The notes: generated from the letters alone by a model not told the origin. 64,000 bases of DNA from Achromobacter animicus (GCF_902859585.1 NZ_CADIJM010000007.1:1-64000); one strand, 5' to 3'. Positions 23,369 to 34,386 are shown, counted from the stretch's first letter. Made by a program: numbers and translations.

Positions 23369-23396
23369 CCTATTGATGCCCACCTATTGATGCCCA
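23369..23396 (+). repeat. Short tandem repeat, 14-bp unit
   Basis: CCACCTATTGATGC occurs twice in tandem and is followed by a partial third unit (CCACCGATG), just downstream of the DUF3079 gene. It overlaps no gene. Confidence 0.6.
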
Positions 23397-23427
23397 CCGA
23401 TGTACCTCCACCAATTTGACGCGCAAA

Positions 23428-23464
23428 ACAAAAAGGCCTTCGATTCAAGATCAAAGGCCTTTTC
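23428..23464. terminator. Bidirectional intrinsic terminator
   Basis: AAAAGGCCTT and AAGGCCTTTT enclose a loop of about 14 bases between the DUF3079 gene (plus) and tRNA-Arg copy 2 (minus), with A and T runs at the edges. Confidence 0.8.
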
Positions 23465-23509
23465 ATTTTCTTTGCCGCTTTTACATCGCGGTGTTTAGAC
23501 CGTGAAGTT

Positions 23510-23586
23510 TGGCGCGCCCGGCAGGATTCGAACCTACGACCCCCTGGTTCGTAGCCAGGTACTCTATCCAGCTGAGCTACGGGCGC
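23510..23586 (-). tRNA. tRNA-Arg (anticodon ACG), copy 2
   Basis: The 77-nt gene on the minus strand is identical in body to copies 1 and 3, with the ACG anticodon and encoded CCA. A perfect TATAAT box lies upstream on the minus strand (complement of 23604-23609). The motif ATCGTGCCATG further upstream is shared with copy 1, indicating that promoter and gene were duplicated together. Confidence 0.97.
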
Positions 23587-23747
23587 TCCGGCAAAGAGGC
23601 AAAATTATATCAGAATAATCGTGCCATGTTTGTAGTGCAGTAAAACTTATCGCAGAACTTCTTGCGGCAACTTGTACTTCACTACGCCTGCTTTTTATTC
23701 CCTTTCCGGCAGGTCTGCGTAAAACGCAAACAACCCAAAAAAGAACT

Positions 23748-23824
23748 TGGCGCGCCCGGCAGGATTCGAACCTACGACCCCCTGGTTCGTAGCCAGGTAC
23801 TCTATCCAGCTGAGCTACGGGCGC
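23748..23824 (-). tRNA. tRNA-Arg (anticodon ACG), copy 3
   Basis: Third identical 77-nt tRNA-Arg(ACG) gene, minus strand, with encoded CCA. A TATTAT box lies at 23843-23848 (minus strand). It is 161 bp upstream of copy 2. Confidence 0.97.
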
Positions 23825-24041
23825 TTGAAAAAGCAAGCCTTGAATAATAGCGTTGTTTCACGCGTTGCGCAAGTCGGAAGGCGCGCGGATGTCTGCGTAC
23901 AGCTTCCCGACAGCGGATGGTCACATCGATAGAACGTTGTCTCTTTAGCCTAGCGGCCGTTAACGATGCCGGCTGTCATCCGGCGATCTTCGTGACGCAA
24001 TGACAGTGCGCCACGTCATCCGCAAGCTCAAGAGACCTTTC

Positions 24042-25781
24042 ATGTCCGACAAAGACAAAAGCACTGGAGAACCTTCCCAGGACGCCCCCAGCACGACGCC
24101 GGTGCGCGCCACGCGCCGCGGCTTTCTGACCGGCATTGCCGCACTCGGCGCGAGCGCAGCCGCGATGGGCGCGCTGTCCGGATGCTCCAACGACGACGAC
24201 GATGACAGTCCTGCGGCGCCCGCCCCAGCGCCTGCGCCCGAACCCACGCCCGCCCCTGCTCCTGACCTCACCACGCAGCTGCGCGACAACGTCAAAACGC
24301 TGGTGGTGATCTTTGCCGAGAACCGCAGCTTCAACAATCTGTTCGCCAACTTCCCCGGCGTGGAAAAGCCGCTGTCCGCGCTGACGCCGGCCGACTACAC
24401 GCAGCTCGATCGCGACGGCACGCCGCTGCCCGTGCTGCCGCCGGTCTGGAACGGCATGGTGCCTACGTCGCAGCAGGCCAACCACATCACCTATCAGGTG
24501 GATCAGGCCGCGGCCTACATGAATAACCTGCCCAACGCGCCCTTCGCGTTGCAGGGACCGCAAGGCGAGCCGCTGCCGCAAGGGGTGGTGACGCGCGACC
24601 TCTGGCACGTGTTCTACCAGAACCAGATGCAGATCAACGGCGGCAAGAACGACAAGTTCGTCGCGTGGGCTGATTCCGGCGCGCTCGTCATGGGGCACTA
24701 CAGCGATTCAGCGTACAACCTGCGGCTGTGGAAGCTGGCGCAGGAATTCGTGCTGTGCGACAACTTCTTCCAGGGCGCCTTTGGCGGTTCGTTCCTGAAC
24801 CATCAGTACCTGGTCGCGGCGCGTCCGCCTTTCTATCCCGACGCCGCCACGTCGGTCGCCAAGACGCAGATCGCACAACTGCAAAGCGCGGACCCCACCG
24901 ATCCGCGCCTGGAACCCAAGGCCACGTCACCCGCCAGCGCGCTGACCGGCATCCCGCAGTTCGGCGCCAGCGCGCTCACGCCCGACGGCTATGGCGTCAA
25001 TACGATGGCCCCGCCATACTGGCCGTCGTTCAGCCGCGATGCCACCGATCCGACACTGGCGGATCCGGCCAGCCCGCAAACGATGGTTCCGCAAACGCAC
25101 GCCAACATCGGTGATCTGATGAGCGCCAAAGGCCTGGACTGGGCCTGGTACGCCGGCGGTTGGAAAGCCGCCGTCGATTCGACGGCCAGCACGGGCTTTC
25201 CGTCGTCGCCGAACTTCCAGGCGCATCACCAGCCGTTCAACTATTTCAAGAGCACGGGGCCGGGCACGGCGGCCCGCACGGCGCACATCCGCGACGGCGG
25301 CCTGGGTGATCTCAATTCCACCAACAAATTCCTGGCCGACGCCGAAGCGGGCACGCTACCGCCGCTGACCTTTTACAAGCCGCAGGGCAACCTGAACATG
25401 CACGCGGGATACGCGGACGTGGACTCGGGTGATCGCCACATCGCGCACATCGTGGACAGCCTGAGGAAGAGCAAGCAGTGGGAGAACATGGTGGTGGTGA
25501 TCACCGTGGACGAGAACGGCGGCTGGTGGGATCACGTTGCGCCGCCGCAAGGCGACCGTTGGGGCCCGGGCACGCGTATCCCGGCGGTGATCGTGTCACC
25601 CTTTGCCAAGAAGGGCACGGTGGACCACACGATCTACGACACGGGCTCCATCCTGCGTCTTGCCACGCGGCTCTTCGACCTGCCGATGCTCGATGGTTTG
25701 AAGGCGCGCGATGACGCCATGATGGCGCGAGGACAAGCGGCGATGGGCGATCTGACGAATGCGCTGACGTTCGGCGCCTGA
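24042..25781 (+). CDS. Tat-exported phosphoesterase (acid phosphatase / phospholipase C family)
   Basis: This about 579-residue protein belongs to the PF04185 phosphoesterase family (AcpA and phospholipase C relatives). It has a Tat signal (ATRRGFLTGIAALGASAAAMGAL) running into a possible lipobox SGCSNDDDDD, so it is probably a membrane-anchored periplasmic lipoprotein. A Pro/Ala linker (APAPAPEPTPAPAP) precedes the domain. Active-site segments are FAENRSFNNLFANFPG and TVDENGGWWDHVAPPQGDRWGPGTRIP. MSDKDKS at 24042 is preferred; an upstream start at 24000 is also open. It cleaves phosphate esters; the exact substrate is unknown. Confidence 0.9.
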   Translation: MSDKDKSTGEPSQDAPSTTPVRATRRGFLTGIAALGASAAAMGALSGCSNDDDDDSPAAPAPAPAPEPTPAPAPDLTTQLRDNVKTLVVIFAENRSFNNLFANFPGVEKPLSALTPADYTQLDRDGTPLPVLPPVWNGMVPTSQQANHITYQVDQAAAYMNNLPNAPFALQGPQGEPLPQGVVTRDLWHVFYQNQMQINGGKNDKFVAWADSGALVMGHYSDSAYNLRLWKLAQEFVLCDNFFQGAFGGSFLNHQYLVAARPPFYPDAATSVAKTQIAQLQSADPTDPRLEPKATSPASALTGIPQFGASALTPDGYGVNTMAPPYWPSFSRDATDPTLADPASPQTMVPQTHANIGDLMSAKGLDWAWYAGGWKAAVDSTASTGFPSSPNFQAHHQPFNYFKSTGPGTAARTAHIRDGGLGDLNSTNKFLADAEAGTLPPLTFYKPQGNLNMHAGYADVDSGDRHIAHIVDSLRKSKQWENMVVVITVDENGGWWDHVAPPQGDRWGPGTRIPAVIVSPFAKKGTVDHTIYDTGSILRLATRLFDLPMLDGLKARDDAMMARGQAAMGDLTNALTFGA

Positions 25782-25793
25782 CGCGGGCTGGCG

Positions 25794-25832
25794 GGGCGGC
25801 GATTCGTCGGGCGGCGATTCGTCCGGCGAATC
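25794..25832. repeat. 15-bp tandem repeat plus hairpin between convergent genes
   Basis: GGGCGGCGATTCGTC is repeated exactly (25794-25808 and 25809-25823), and GATTCG pairs with CGAATC at the end. It lies between the phosphoesterase and DUF2199 genes, perhaps a weak transcription stop. Confidence 0.6.
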
Positions 25833-25839
25833 ACCCTCT

Positions 25840-26355
25840 CTACGCCGCGCCCGCCTGCCCGTGCACCAGCAGCGCATAGATCTCCGCAACGCGGCCGGTC
25901 GTGAGCCCCTGGCGTTGCTCGACCGCCAACGGATGACTCGTGGGCTCCAGCTCGATGTACGGCCGGATGCCGTCGTTCCGAAGATGCACGTGCGTCTTCA
26001 GTCCGATCGTGTCGGGATACGGATCGAGCCGCGTCGTAAGCCAGCCGAACAACGGCGGCGTGTGCGAACGCTTTGCCTCGTCCGACATCCGCACCCACGT
26101 CTCGTAGCTTTGCAGACTGAGCGAGACCCACACGCCCCACACGAAGGGTTCTGGGTGGCCCGCGATCGGCAGCTCGATGCAGCCGCGCACATAGAAGTGC
26201 TGCTCGTCGATTACGCAATCGTCACTGCCCAGATCGCAACGATGGTTGCGTTCTTCGGGCGGTACGGCGTAGTACGTTGCGGGCGCATCGGCGCCGAAGC
26301 TCGGCAGGCCGTGGTGGAACTCGCCGCAGGTGGTGCACTTGAAGGAAAAGTCCAT
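25840..26355 (-). CDS. DUF2199 domain protein
   Basis: This 171-residue protein starts MDFSFKCTTCGEFHHGLPSF. The C-x-x-C near the N-terminus, YYAVPPEERNHRC..LGSDDCVID and HFYVRGCIELPI, and the C-terminal HVHLRNDGIRPYIELEP are the DUF2199 pattern. Function is unknown; conserved cysteines suggest metal binding. An open frame extends 63 codons further upstream, but that part lies in the dispersed repeat and has no similarity to the family, so the start at 26355 is chosen. Confidence 0.88.
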   Translation of the reverse strand: MDFSFKCTTCGEFHHGLPSFGADAPATYYAVPPEERNHRCDLGSDDCVIDEQHFYVRGCIELPIAGHPEPFVWGVWVSLSLQSYETWVRMSDEAKRSHTPPLFGWLTTRLDPYPDTIGLKTHVHLRNDGIRPYIELEPTSHPLAVEQRQGLTTGRVAEIYALLVHGQAGAA

Positions 26356-26394
26356 TGCTACTTTTTCGGTGTGGGTTCTTGAGGCGTCCGGCAC

Positions 26395-26745
26395 GGTGGC
26401 GTCCCGGGGTGCGCGGGGCCACGATTGCGGTCCGGAGCCTTCGCTCCGGACTTCCCCTTTGTCATCCTCGTCCTCGCCTTCGGCGACTCCTACGGATTCC
26501 CTCGGGCTTATCGACGCCCCGCGCACCCCGGGCCGCCACCGCACCGGACTCTAGCATTTGAAACCTGTCGGGCGCTGGGGCGGTCTGTGTGCTTGGCATT
26601 CTTGCGCAGAGGTTCTTGGGCCAGAAGCATCTTGCGTCGCCCGTCCCCGTTCGGCCGCGCGGGCGGCCTGCGGTGACTTACGCAGTGTCTTGCGTTGGGG
26701 GGATGACGCTTCGCGAATAGGTGGCCTCGGTGTCTGGCACCCGCA
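26395..26745 (+). repeat. Composite dispersed repeat, copy 2 (most complete)
   Basis: The first module is a hairpin element: arms 26395-26419 and 26516-26540 are complementary at 24 of 25 positions around a 96-bp core. The core has a 9-bp hairpin GTCCGGAGC/GCTCCGGAC with a CTTC loop (26430-26451) and TCGCC/GGCGA (26474-26486). The second module (26541-26741) matches copy 1 at 181-384, with GCTGGGGCGG, AAGCATCTTGCG, GGCCGCGCGGGCGGCC and GATGACGCTTCGCG, and ends in the palindrome GGTGTCTGGCACC. The core matches the inverted copy at 2091-2235. Confidence 0.82.
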
Positions 26746-26780
26746 TCGATGGACTACATGCTTGAAACTGCGCCCTCCCA

Positions 26781-26795
26781 GGGTGTCAGACACCC
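26781..26795. repeat. 15-bp palindrome GGGTGTCAGACACCC
   Basis: Perfect palindrome containing the GGTGTCAGACACC motif, in a slightly larger imperfect stem (CCAGGGTGTC and GACACCCATCCTGG), 105 bases upstream of mnmH. Confidence 0.8.
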
Positions 26796-26899
26796 ATCCT
26801 GGCGAGGGCTGCCATTCTATCCATCCTCAATGGGATCCAGCTCGACACCGCAGCGCAGCGTGCGAAAATTGCAGATCGACTTACCGAGGGGCGGTCCGC

Positions 26900-27946
26900 G
26901 TGAAACACCTGCTTGTCAGTCTGGACAGACTGCATGATTTCGACGAAATCATCGACGTGCGCACCCCGCTGGAATACGCCGACGATCACATTCCGGGCGC
27001 CCGCAACGCGCCAGTGCTCGACAACGAAGAACGCGCCCTGATCGGCACGATGTACAAGCAGGTATCTCCCTTCGAAGCATCCCGCGCGGGCGCGGCCATC
27101 GTCGCTCGCAACATCGCCCGCCATTTGGAAACCACCTTCGCCGACCGCCCGCAAGGCTGGCGTCCGCTGATCTACTGCTGGCGAGGCGGCAAGCGGTCGG
27201 GCTCGATGACGTTGATGTTCAACATGATCGGCTGGCGCGCCCGGCAACTCGACGGCGGCTACAAGACTTACCGGCGCGCCACCCTGGACGGTCTGCAAAC
27301 GCTCCCACAACCGCTGCGCTTCGTCGTACTGACCGGCCCCACCGGCAGCGGCAAGACGCGCCTGTTGCACGCGCTGCGCGACGCAGGCGCGCAGACGCTG
27401 GATCTGGAAGACCTCGCCTCCCATCGGGGTTCGCTGCTGGGCGCATTGCCAGACGCGGAGCAGCCCACGCAAAAGCGCTTCGATACCCTGCTCGCAGTCA
27501 GGCTGCGCGAACTTGACGCCAGCCAACCGGTGTTCGTCGAAGCAGAAAGCCGCAAGATCGGCGCGGTGGAACTGCCCGCATCCTTGCTGCATGCCATGCA
27601 TCAGGGTGACTGTGTCGAAGTCCGCGCCAGCCGCGACGACCGCACGCGCTTCCTGCAGCAGGATTACGCGCGACTGTTCGACACGCCGGATTGGCTCAAG
27701 GCGCAGTTGCAGCGCATGTTGGGACTGCACAGCCGAGAAACCATCAAGGGCTGGATAACGCTGGTGGACGAAGGGCGCCGCGAAGACCTGGCGCGCGAAC
27801 TGATCGACAGGCACTACGACCCGGCGTACGCGCGCAGTTCGCAATCGCACTTCGTGCACCTTGCGCAAGCAGTGCAGATGGATTTCCGGCCGAACGACGC
27901 GGATGTGGTGGAACAGGCGCGGGCGTTGATCGGAAGAAAGACGTAG
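26900..27946 (+). CDS. mnmH: tRNA 2-selenouridine synthase
   Basis: This 348-residue enzyme (MnmH/SelU/YbbB) replaces sulfur with selenium in 2-thiouridine at the tRNA wobble position. The N-terminal rhodanese domain has the reactive Cys in YCWRGGKRSGSM, and the C-terminal P-loop domain has GPTGSGKTRLL. The GTG start at 26900 is chosen because GAGGGGCGG lies just before it and the protein then begins at the family's usual N-terminus (KHLLVSLDRLHDFDEIIDVRTP). selD is not in the window. It is monocistronic. Confidence 0.94.
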   Translation: MKHLLVSLDRLHDFDEIIDVRTPLEYADDHIPGARNAPVLDNEERALIGTMYKQVSPFEASRAGAAIVARNIARHLETTFADRPQGWRPLIYCWRGGKRSGSMTLMFNMIGWRARQLDGGYKTYRRATLDGLQTLPQPLRFVVLTGPTGSGKTRLLHALRDAGAQTLDLEDLASHRGSLLGALPDAEQPTQKRFDTLLAVRLRELDASQPVFVEAESRKIGAVELPASLLHAMHQGDCVEVRASRDDRTRFLQQDYARLFDTPDWLKAQLQRMLGLHSRETIKGWITLVDEGRREDLARELIDRHYDPAYARSSQSHFVHLAQAVQMDFRPNDADVVEQARALIGRKT

Positions 27947-28032
27947 ATCACCGCAACCGTATCGAGACTAGGACTACAACTACAACCAGGACGACGGCTA
28001 CGCGTGGTCAAACGCGCACAATTACCGCGTAG

Positions 28033-28069
28033 AAAACAAAAAACCCGCAGAGCAATAAGCTATGCGGGT
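28033..28069 (-). terminator. Intrinsic terminator for tRNA-Ser
   Basis: On the minus strand ACCCGCA pairs with TGCGGGT, followed by TTTTTTGTTTT. It lies 37 bases downstream of the tRNA-Ser gene. Confidence 0.88.
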
Positions 28070-28105
28070 CTTGAGGCAACCTTGGTTCACTGGTGCAAGT
28101 GTCTT

Positions 28106-28198
28106 TGGCGGAGACGGTGGGATTCGAACCCACGATGCAGTTTTTAGCCACATACTCCCTTAGCAGGGGAGCCCCTTCAGCCTCTCGGGCACGTCTCC
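28106..28198 (-). tRNA. tRNA-Ser (anticodon GCT)
   Basis: On the minus strand GGAGACGTGCCCGAGAGG begins the gene at 28198 and CGTCTCCGCCA ends it. The anticodon stem CTCCC/GGGAG encloses CTGCTAA, giving GCT. The long variable arm is typical of class II tRNA-Ser, and the encoded CCA makes 93 nt. The extended -10 box TGCTAGAAT lies upstream on the minus strand (28212-28220). Confidence 0.96.
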
Positions 28199-28287
28199 GA
28201 AAAGAGAACGAGATTCTAGCACGATTTTTTTGGCTCTTGCCCGCGATCGGGGCGTTCACGCAAAAAAATCGTGCCGGACCTGATTCA

Positions 28288-29553
28288 TCAGACCTTGGTG
28301 GCCGGCGCCTGGTCCAGACCGAAGGCCTTGTGCAGTGCGCGCACGCCCAGTTCCATGTACTTGTCGTCGATGATGACCGAGGTCTTGATTTCGCTGGTGC
28401 TGATCATCTGGATGTTGATGCCCTCTTGCGAGAGCGTCTGGAACATCAGGCTGGCGACGCCGACGTGCGAGCGCATGCCGATGCCGACGATGGAGACCTT
28501 GGCGACCTTTTCGTCGGTGGACAGTTCACGGGCACCGACGGCGGGGATGACTTCGCGCTTGAGCAGGTCGACGGCGCGCGTGAATTCGTTGCGGTTCACG
28601 GTGAACGAGAAGTCGGTCGTGCCGGCCACGGACTGGTTCTGCACGATCATGTCGACGTCGATGTTGGCGGCGGCGACGGGACCCAGGATGGAGAATGCGA
28701 TGCCGGGTTTGTCGGGAACGCCCAGCAGGGTGATTTTGGCTTCGTCGCGGCTGAAGGCGATGCCGGAGACAACGGCGGCTTCCATTTTTTCGTCTTCCTC
28801 AAAAGTAATCAGCGTGCCCGAGACCATTTCTTCGTCGAGCGGGATAAGGGGGTCGGTCAGCGAGGACAGAACCCGGACCGGAACACGATATTTGCCGGCG
28901 AATTCGACCGAGCGGATCTGCAGGACCTTGGAGCCCAGCGAGGCCATTTCCAGCATTTCCTCGAAGGAAACGACGGACATGCGGCGCGCTTCGGGCACGA
29001 CGCGCGGATCAGTCGTGTAGACGCCGTCCACGTCGGTGTAGATCAGGCATTCGTCGGCCTTGATGGCGGCCGCCACGGCTACAGCCGAGGTGTCGGAGCC
29101 GCCGCGGCCCAGCGTGGTGATGTGGCCGTCAGGGTCGATGCCCTGGAAGCCCGTCACGATGACCACACGGCCGGCGTCCAGATCAGCGCGCACGCGGGCG
29201 TCGTCGATGGACGTGATGCGGGCTTTCGTGAACGACGAGTCGGTGCGCACGGGCACTTGCCAACCAGCATAGCTGCGCGCGGACACGCCTTCGGCTTGCA
29301 AGGCGATGGCCAGAAGGCCGCTGCTGGCTTGCTCGCCGGTGGCGGCGATCATGTCGAGTTCGCGGCCGTCGGGCTGGGGCGAGAGCTCGCGCGCCAAGCC
29401 CAGCAGACGATTCGTCTCGCCCGCCATGGCGGACGGAACAACAACAACCTGGTGGCCGGCGGCGTGCCACTTTGCGACGCGACGCGCCACGTTTCTGATG
29501 CGCTCGACCGAGCCCATCGAAGTACCGCCATATTTGTGAACGATCAGGGACAT
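28288..29553 (-). CDS. lysC: Aspartate kinase
   Basis: This 421-residue enzyme phosphorylates aspartate, the first step to lysine, threonine, methionine and diaminopimelate. The kinase domain has IVHKYGGTSMGSVERI, GQPDGRE-type substrate residues and GRGGSDTSAVAVAAAI. Two C-terminal ACT domains (SILGPVAAANIDVDMIVQNQ and GVASLMFQTLSQEGINIQMISTSEIKTSV) imply feedback inhibition by lysine and/or threonine. Length is normal for the monofunctional lysine-sensitive class found in betaproteobacteria. It lies between tRNA-Ser and tilS, all on the minus strand. Confidence 0.97.
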   Translation of the reverse strand: MSLIVHKYGGTSMGSVERIRNVARRVAKWHAAGHQVVVVPSAMAGETNRLLGLARELSPQPDGRELDMIAATGEQASSGLLAIALQAEGVSARSYAGWQVPVRTDSSFTKARITSIDDARVRADLDAGRVVIVTGFQGIDPDGHITTLGRGGSDTSAVAVAAAIKADECLIYTDVDGVYTTDPRVVPEARRMSVVSFEEMLEMASLGSKVLQIRSVEFAGKYRVPVRVLSSLTDPLIPLDEEMVSGTLITFEEDEKMEAAVVSGIAFSRDEAKITLLGVPDKPGIAFSILGPVAAANIDVDMIVQNQSVAGTTDFSFTVNRNEFTRAVDLLKREVIPAVGARELSTDEKVAKVSIVGIGMRSHVGVASLMFQTLSQEGINIQMISTSEIKTSVIIDDKYMELGVRALHKAFGLDQAPATKV

Positions 29554-29743
29554 CTCGTACTCTGGCTGGACACCCGCCGCAAGTGTTGACGGGCAAAACC
29601 ATATATTCTAGCGCGACGGTAAAAATTTGCGCAGTTTGCGCAGATTTATGTCCATTTTGTGGCTGAATACGGCGTCGGGCTTGTCGATACCGCCCCAAAT
29701 CGGAATAGCTGACCTCCTGCCGCAAACCGGCTTCCGATCCGGC

Positions 29744-30820
29744 TTACGAACCGGCCTGGCCCCGGCGCTCCACCCACACGCGGCCGCGGTGACATCGAAT
29801 CACGTGGCCCGCCTGCTCCACTCGCAATTGCCGGTCATGGCCCAGGCTGTGCAGGCCACGCAACTGCCTCAGCAGGTCCGCCATGCGCGCGTCGGTGGGC
29901 ATCCGCGCCCCATTTCGCTCCAGCCAATACCGCAACACCTGCGACTGACGGGCGGGCGATAGTCCGCGCCACGCCTGCAACGAAAAACTGGCGTTATCGG
30001 CACCGGGATCCAGCCGCGCAAAATCTTCACGGGCGACTTCGTCCAGAATCTCTGCCGCCTCTGCCATGTGCCGCGCATGGCGCGCGACGATGCCGCGCCA
30101 GCCGGGCCAGCGTGCATCCAGCACGGGCGCCAGCAATTCACGCAGTGCGGCACGGGTGTAGCGCGGATCGGCATTGGTGGGGTCCTGCACGGCGCGCCAG
30201 CCGATGGCTGCCTCTACGTCATCTGCCGCCTGAAGAATCGCGCTGCGATCCTGCTCAAGCCACGGGCGCACGTACGACACGCCATCGCGCTGCGTCACCG
30301 GCGCCATGGCCGCCATGCCCGACAGCCCGGTCCCGCGCAGCAGGCGCAGCAACACGGTTTCCGCCTGATCGTTGCGATGGTGGGCGAGCAGGATGTGGTG
30401 GACGCCGTGCTCCTGCGCCAACCGGGCGAGCGCGGCATACCGCGCATCGCGCGCGGCGGCTTCGATGCCCTTGCCGCTGGCCGGCTCGACCTGCACGCGC
30501 GCCTCGATAAGCGGAACCGACAGTCTTGCGGCCAAGGCTTGGCCGTGTTGCGCCCACTCGTCGGCCTGCGCCTGCAAACCGTGGTGCACATGGAAAAGCA
30601 TCACCTCGATGCCCAGCAGCGGCGCGACGGCGGCCGCATGTACAGCCAGCATGGCCGAGTCCGCCCCGCCGCTGAACGCCACGGCGATGCGGCGCGGACG
30701 CTCGGGCAGTGCCTGGAGCATCTGGCGCAACGCCGTGGCCAGCGCGGTGGAGATGGGCAGGGAGGGAATGGCGCCCGCGTCGGCCCGGGGATGGCTGCCG
30801 GGCGGCGGGACGTCAGTCAT
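29744..30820 (-). CDS. tilS: tRNA(Ile)-lysidine synthase
   Basis: This 358-residue enzyme modifies C34 of tRNA-Ile(CAU) to lysidine so that it reads AUA. The N-type ATP pyrophosphatase P-loop SGGADSAML (about residue 49) and HHRNDQAETVLLRLLRGTGLSGM are present. Only the N-terminal domain and a short C-terminal segment are present; length is at the lower end for the family. It follows accA on the same strand with 58 bases between, a gap that contains a GC-rich 9-bp stem. Confidence 0.96.
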   Translation of the reverse strand: MTDVPPPGSHPRADAGAIPSLPISTALATALRQMLQALPERPRRIAVAFSGGADSAMLAVHAAAVAPLLGIEVMLFHVHHGLQAQADEWAQHGQALAARLSVPLIEARVQVEPASGKGIEAAARDARYAALARLAQEHGVHHILLAHHRNDQAETVLLRLLRGTGLSGMAAMAPVTQRDGVSYVRPWLEQDRSAILQAADDVEAAIGWRAVQDPTNADPRYTRAALRELLAPVLDARWPGWRGIVARHARHMAEAAEILDEVAREDFARLDPGADNASFSLQAWRGLSPARQSQVLRYWLERNGARMPTDARMADLLRQLRGLHSLGHDRQLRVEQAGHVIRCHRGRVWVERRGQAGS

Positions 30821-30845
30821 GAGCGTGCAAGGGCGCGGGGGCCGC

Positions 30846-30869
30846 GGCGCCGGCTGAAGGGCCGGCGCC
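30846..30869. repeat. GC-rich hairpin between accA and tilS
   Basis: GGCGCCGGC (30846-30854) pairs perfectly with GCCGGCGCC (30861-30869) across a 6-base loop. No T-run follows on the minus strand, so it may slow polymerase or stabilise the upstream mRNA rather than terminate. Confidence 0.6.
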
Positions 30870-30878
30870 CTGCCCGCT

Positions 30879-31844
<966 letters not shown>

Positions 31845-31880
31845 GTAGTGTGGTTCCGTAGATGGGCTGCCTGGTTTGCG

Positions 31881-32525
31881 TCAGTATTGGACCGGCGTCG
31901 GTTCCAGACTGCGCCACAGATACCAGGTCGCCACGGTACGCCAGGGCTGCCACGCCAACGAGACTTCGCGAGCCTCGAAGCGAGAGACAGGCTCGCCGCT
32001 GAAATAGTGTAGCGAGATTGCCTTGAGCAACCCGGGATCATCCAGCGGCAGGACATCAGGCCGCTGTAGATTGAAAATCAAAAACATCTCCGCCGTCCAG
32101 CGTCCGATGCCGCGGATGGCGACCAGTTCCGAAATGACGGCCTCGTCGTCCATGGCCGCCCATTTCTCGGGATGGACCCGGCGCTCGCCGAAATGCACGG
32201 CCAGATCGAGCACATATTCGGCCTTGCGTTGCGACAGTCCGGCCTTGCGCAGGCCGTCCAGGCCAACGCGCAGCACGGCGACGGGCGTGGGGCGTTTGCC
32301 CACGGCGTCGATGAACTTGGTCCAGACGGCATCGGCCGCCTTCGGGGAAATCTGTTGCCCGATGATCGCCCGCGCCAGCGTGATGAACGGCGTGCCGCGC
32401 GAGGTCAGCCAGACCTCCGGGTGCTGGGGGATGATCTTTTTCAGAATGCGGTCGCGGCGCATCAGGTGCGCCACGGCGGCCTCCCAGTATTCAGGCTTGG
32501 GAATCTCGAGATCTGCGGTGGACAT
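31881..32525 (-). CDS. HhH-GPD DNA glycosylase (AlkA-like)
   Basis: This about 214-residue enzyme of the 3-methyladenine DNA glycosylase II / HhH-GPD superfamily removes alkylated bases. It shows the helix-hairpin-helix LVAIRGIGRWTAEMFLIF with the catalytic Asp in LPLDDPGLLKAI, and LARAIIGQQISPKAADAVW. It lacks the N-terminal domain of E. coli AlkA. The start MSTADLEIPKPEYW at 32525 gives no overlap with cysS; an upstream ATG at 32561 would overlap the cysS stop by 16 bases. Confidence 0.92.
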   Translation of the reverse strand: MSTADLEIPKPEYWEAAVAHLMRRDRILKKIIPQHPEVWLTSRGTPFITLARAIIGQQISPKAADAVWTKFIDAVGKRPTPVAVLRVGLDGLRKAGLSQRKAEYVLDLAVHFGERRVHPEKWAAMDDEAVISELVAIRGIGRWTAEMFLIFNLQRPDVLPLDDPGLLKAISLHYFSGEPVSRFEAREVSLAWQPWRTVATWYLWRSLEPTPVQY

Positions 32526-32545
32526 GTCCGGCGTATCCTGCGGGG

Positions 32546-34000
<1,455 letters not shown>

Positions 34001-34386
34001 GGCGCGATAGGTTTCGTTTAGTGTTCCGTGGCGGTTTCGGAAAGTTGCTGTCGACGGAAAATACCGTCAACGCGTGCCGCCCAATTCGCCGCCCCATTTA
34101 CATTGCCGCCCCGATGGCAGTGCAGTCCATTGGCAGTGCAGTCCATTGGCAGCGCTGTCCTGGCAGTCTGTCCCGGCAGTGCTGTCCCGGCAGCCTGTTC
34201 CGGCACAGCTGTCGGTGCGGGATCGATGGCCCGTATTCTTCCGGTGGCCCCTATTCCCTACTGCCTTGAACGCGATGGTCGAGCCAAAAACGCAACCGGG
34301 GCTAAAATGGCGGTCGTCAAGTATAGCAAGCGACCCGGTCGCGCGCGTAAGCGCCAGCCGGCCAAGACTTTTAACGGAAAGCCCAC
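34001..34386. other. Gene-free divergent region with minisatellite
   Basis: This 386-bp stretch between cysS (minus) and the TPR gene (plus) has no convincing gene. It contains an imperfect tandem repeat (34115-34213) and, near the TPR gene, an AT-rich GCTAAAATGG (34301-34310) that resembles an extended -10 promoter box. Confidence 0.6.
34115..34213 (+). repeat. Imperfect 13-16-bp minisatellite
   Basis: Two exact 16-bp units TGGCAGTGCAGTCCAT (34115-34130, 34131-34146) are followed by about five diverged 13-14-bp units with consensus GGCAGTGCTGTCCC. Unit number could vary between strains. Confidence 0.75.

Larger units (their letters stand above)
26356..26899. other. Gene-free stretch occupied by the composite repeat
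   Basis: Between the DUF2199 and mnmH genes lie 544 bp with no supported gene. It holds the dispersed hairpin element (26395-26540), the second repeat module (26541-26741), a second 13-bp palindrome (26782-26794) and the mnmH leader. Confidence 0.65.

Noticed and set aside
23369-23396. Possible CRISPR-like repeat
   Set aside because: Only two 14-bp units directly abutting, with no spacers and no cas genes in the window.
22834-23824. tRNA-Arg cluster as attachment site of a genomic island
   Set aside because: No integrase gene or partial tRNA duplicate was found; all three copies are full-length with promoters.
34021-34269. Small open frames across the minisatellite
   Set aside because: Frames overlap in several registers and owe their length to the GC-rich repeat; no ribosome site or domain.
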